A stretch of DNA of 33,246 nt from a virus. How positions within the stretch are numbered: the stretch's first letter is position 1; the number at the start of each line of letters is the position of its first letter. Location of the stretch: positions 1-33,246 of the IMG/VR virus record IMGVR_UViG_3300032308_002870; one strand, 5' to 3'. Below the pieces are notes generated by a model. It was not told the DNA's origin and searched no databases. It saw nothing but the letters and a program-made list of their open reading frames with translations. The translations under genes and the position numbers were made by a program. Positions 31,745 through 33,246 of the stretch are shown piece after piece.

Positions 31745-32085
31745 GGGGGCGTAACGGTATCGATCGGATGAAGACGCCCGTGTTTGCGTGTCGTGGTTGG
31801 TCGGCAGGCCACGTTAAAAGCCGCCCATGCCTTAACCGGCACTTCGGTTCTCTCCCTCGCGGCTTGACCGCGAGCAGACTGCGACTGCCTGCAGGAGGCG
31901 GTCAAAAGTCTGTCGCTAATTTCTGCTGCTGCTGTGAGCGATCGGTAAACAGCAAAAGATTACGATCACCAGCAAACGCGCGTTTGTCGTTGGAAACGCG
32001 TTTGCTTATCAAACAACGAACACACACGTAGACGACACGGGTAGAGAAGCATCACGACACAGGGGTTCGACTCCCCTCGCCTCCA
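31745..32085 (+). ncRNA. ssrA: tmRNA (transfer-messenger RNA)
   Basis: A one-piece tmRNA of about 341 bases. The 5' GGGGGCG (31745-31751) pairs with CGCCTCC (32078-32084), A32085 being the discriminator; the third pair is G-T, matching the alanine identity element. The T-arm is AGGGG-TTCGACT-CCCCT (32061-32077). CGTGG (about 31791-31795) with CCACG (31809-31813) forms the upstream pseudoknot stem. CTCGCGG/CCGCGAG (31856-31862 with 31868-31874) forms the stop-codon hairpin, with the tag stop in its loop. Further downstream CAAACGCG/CGCGTTTG and TCGTTG/CAACGA look like a pseudoknot. No CCA is encoded. It lies 3 bases after tRNA-Glu. Confidence 0.93.
31820..31867 (+). other. tmRNA tag reading frame, ending LAA
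   Basis: Reading from GCC 31820 gives A-A-H-A-L-T-G-T-S-V-L-S-L-A-A and TGA at 31865-31867. The C-terminal LAA matches the degradation signal of bacterial tags that direct products to ClpXP-type proteases. The exact resume codon (GCC 31820 or GCC 31823) is inferred from the preceding GTTAAAA. The stop lies in the loop of the perfect 7-base-pair hairpin typical of helix 5. Confidence 0.8.
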
Positions 32086-32089
32086 CTTG

Positions 32090-32138
32090 CCAAGGCCCGC
32101 CCGCGAAACGTATCGCAGGCGGGCCTTGGTGTTCTTGT
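32090..32138 (+). terminator. Strong intrinsic terminator after the tmRNA
   Basis: CCAAGGCCCGCC (32090-32101) pairs perfectly over 12 bases with GGCGGGCCTTGG (32118-32129); TGTTCTTGT follows. It begins 5 bases after the tmRNA end and separates it from the next gene (ATG 32162). Confidence 0.75.
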
Positions 32139-32161
32139 AACTACAAAGAAAGGAGCCTTAC

Positions 32162-32620
32162 ATGGCGTTCTGGCTCGACAAGCTCGGTCATTTGATCTTT
32201 GGTTCGGTGAAAACGCCGGGCGACGTTGACATCGAGCGCGCGGATTACAACGCGCTTTTCGACTTCGCGCCTGAGCATCGGCACGTGGCCCTGCCGATTC
32301 TCCGGAAGATGCCGGAGTACGACGAGGCCGCCGACGCGCACACCATGGCGGTGGTCGAGGAGGTCTCGGCGAGCGACGAGGCCGACAAGGCCCGCGCGGC
32401 GTACGAGGCCTTCAAAGTGGCGCACGCCGCCGCCGCGCAGATCGACCCCAACGCGCCCGAGGCGCCGAAGGTCGAGCTCGACGCCGCAAAGCATCTCGCC
32501 GTCGAGGCCGAGGCCAAGTACAAGGCGGCCTCCGAGGCGCAGGTGGCGGCGCGGGCTCGGCTCGATGAGCTGAAGGCGATCGTGGAGCAGATGCCGCCCC
32601 GGCGTTTCGCGGCGGTTTGA
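32162..32620 (+). CDS. Unknown helical protein with coiled coil, 152 residues
   Basis: ATG 32162 follows AAAGGAG. Residues 1-35 have a hydrophobic stretch with Trp and Phe; residues about 65-140 are a long Ala/Glu/Lys helix (AAKHLAVEAEAKYKAASEAQ) likely forming a coiled coil, as in tail or head-associated proteins. No domain recognised. First gene after the RNA-locus terminator, so it probably opens a new transcription unit. Confidence 0.72.
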   Translation: MAFWLDKLGHLIFGSVKTPGDVDIERADYNALFDFAPEHRHVALPILRKMPEYDEAADAHTMAVVEEVSASDEADKARAAYEAFKVAHAAAAQIDPNAPEAPKVELDAAKHLAVEAEAKYKAASEAQVAARARLDELKAIVEQMPPRRFAAV

Positions 32621-32646
32621 GTTTGAACCCGAAGGAGGTGCGTGCC

Positions 32647-33054
32647 ATGAGCACGATGACTCTCGATGAGGCGATCAAGGCCGATGCGGAGAACGGCTTC
32701 AGCGTTCTGCAGGTCAATATGCAAGACGACCCGCATATTCTGCGGGAGGACACCCAAAGCAACGCGATCACCTGGCTTTATCTTCTAGGCCGGGCGCTCG
32801 TGCAACGGGTGATCACAGCCGCGCCCGAGTTCGAGACCCGGTTGATCGCCGACATCACGCGGCACGCCGGGAACACGATTCTCGGCGTGGACAACGAGGA
32901 GCTGCGCCGTCAGCTTCTGCGGTGGTCGATCAACAAGGAAAGTCCGGTTGATCGCCACTACGCAGAAGACGTGGCGGTGAGTTTCTTCCAAGACCTCGTC
33001 ACGCACTGGTGGATGCACCAGGCGCTCGAGGCTTACTTGGCCGTCGCGGCCTAA
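32647..33054 (+). CDS. Unknown phage protein, 135 residues, frame stays open after its stop
   Basis: ATG 32647 is chosen behind AAGGAGGTG; an extension to TTG 32617 lacks a ribosome site. Mostly helical, ending with WWMHQALEAYLAVAA. TAA 33052-33054 is followed in the same frame by 64 open codons with a strong G/C third-base bias reaching the window edge. See the finding on this stop. No family recognised. Confidence 0.7.
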   Translation: MSTMTLDEAIKADAENGFSVLQVNMQDDPHILREDTQSNAITWLYLLGRALVQRVITAAPEFETRLIADITRHAGNTILGVDNEELRRQLLRWSINKESPVDRHYAEDVAVSFFQDLVTHWWMHQALEAYLAVAA

Positions 33055-33246
33055 GACGACCCGTGGCGGGAACGTCTCGAGACAGAGATCTACAATTTCG
33101 AGACGATTGCGTCGCAGTATCGCACTGGTTTATTGACCAGTGCAGAGGGCCTCCGGGCGATGACCTGGGCGGCCACCAAAACCCGCTACGTCGAGAACTT
33201 TCGGGCTATGTTGCCTGAGGGCGTGGAGGTGCCGTATTACCTGGAC
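33055..33246 (+). CDS. Continuing coding frame without a clear start (partial)
   Basis: From 33055 to the window edge, the frame of the preceding gene is open and looks coding: ERLETEIYNFETIASQYRTG and YVENFRAMLPEGVEVPYY have typical protein character. No ATG, GTG or TTG start with a good ribosome site occurs early; the first in-frame ATG is about 33160. It could be the distal part of a protein made by TAA readthrough, a split gene, or a separate gene starting with a rare codon. A competing frame (33009-33218) is less credible. Confidence 0.5.

Noticed and set aside
31768-32031. An 87-residue open frame over the RNA locus
   Set aside because: It covers the tmRNA, whose pairing, tag frame and T-arm are clear; the translated sequence has no protein-like pattern.
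18450-33085. AGATCT-like words at several places
   Set aside because: These BglII-like palindromes vary in flanks and number and do not show the excess seen for GATATCTWW.
33009-33218. Open frame of 69 residues near the right edge
   Set aside because: It lies mostly out of phase with the continuing G/C-biased frame and gives an Arg/Gly-rich sequence without a ribosome site.
1-33246. CRISPR array, transposase, integrase or attachment sites
   Set aside because: No regularly spaced direct repeats, no transposase or integrase motifs and no tRNA-overlapping duplicate sites were seen. The tRNA appears intact and not duplicated.

Overview
The window looks like a continuous stretch of a large, lytic-style, tailed double-stranded DNA phage genome. 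All credible genes lie on the + strand, are packed with 1-4 base overlaps (ATGA, TGATG, TAATG) or very short gaps, and most start behind a GGAGG-like ribosome binding site. Hallmarks include a TOPRIM primase, a family A DNA polymerase with an N-terminal uracil-DNA-glycosylase-like domain, a UvsX/RecA-like recombinase, a RuvC-like resolvase, a portal protein, dTMP kinase, thymidine kinase, four glycosyltransferases, a tRNA-Glu and a phage-encoded tmRNA. No integrase, transposase, CRISPR array or lysis cassette was recognised, and neither a terminase nor a major capsid protein is visible. Overall GC is high (roughly 60%), with a few AT-richer genes. The host cannot be read directly. One small secreted protein (29921-30262) resembles, from memory, a protein family common in Planctomycetes, so a planctomycete host is a guess to be tested.

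Layout: 1-342 is the tail of an unknown gene. 354-7886 is a replication/recombination block: primase, a small unknown, UDG-polymerase fusion, a 470-residue protein with an acidic tail that could be a single-strand binding protein, a hairpin, and the recombinase. An HNH endonuclease gene follows, overlapping the recombinase stop. 8191-17368 holds mostly unknown proteins, two GT-A type glycosyltransferases, a tiny Cys-rich protein, a zinc-rich protein and the RuvC-like nuclease. 17390-18847 carries two unknown genes ending at a strong terminator. 18900-21997 leads to the portal protein, the only recognisable virion gene. 22004-28399 mixes nucleotide metabolism (an HD-domain hydrolase-like protein, dTMP kinase, thymidine kinase) with two GT-B glycosyltransferases. 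28470-31621 is a run of small genes, including membrane-associated and secreted candidates, punctuated by hairpins and a strong terminator. 31669-32085 is an RNA locus with tRNA-Glu(TTC) and tmRNA only 3 bases apart, followed by a terminator. 32162-33246 starts a new block and ends in a reading frame that stays open after an in-frame TAA.

The most unexpected signal is not a gene. A short palindromic DNA word, GATATCT followed by two A/T bases and usually flanked by A/T upstream, occurs ten times where about 0.1 would be expected by my estimate for this base composition. It occurs in all three codon phases inside genes and, in three cases, 20-25 bases before a start codon. It behaves like a phage-wide binding or modification site. 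Other items worth a second look are the tmRNA with its readable tag, the polymerase with HDA instead of HDE at motif C, the in-frame TAA near the right edge, a switch-like set of inverted repeats at 17045-17127, and a structured leader plus terminator at 30282-30388 that may be a small RNA.
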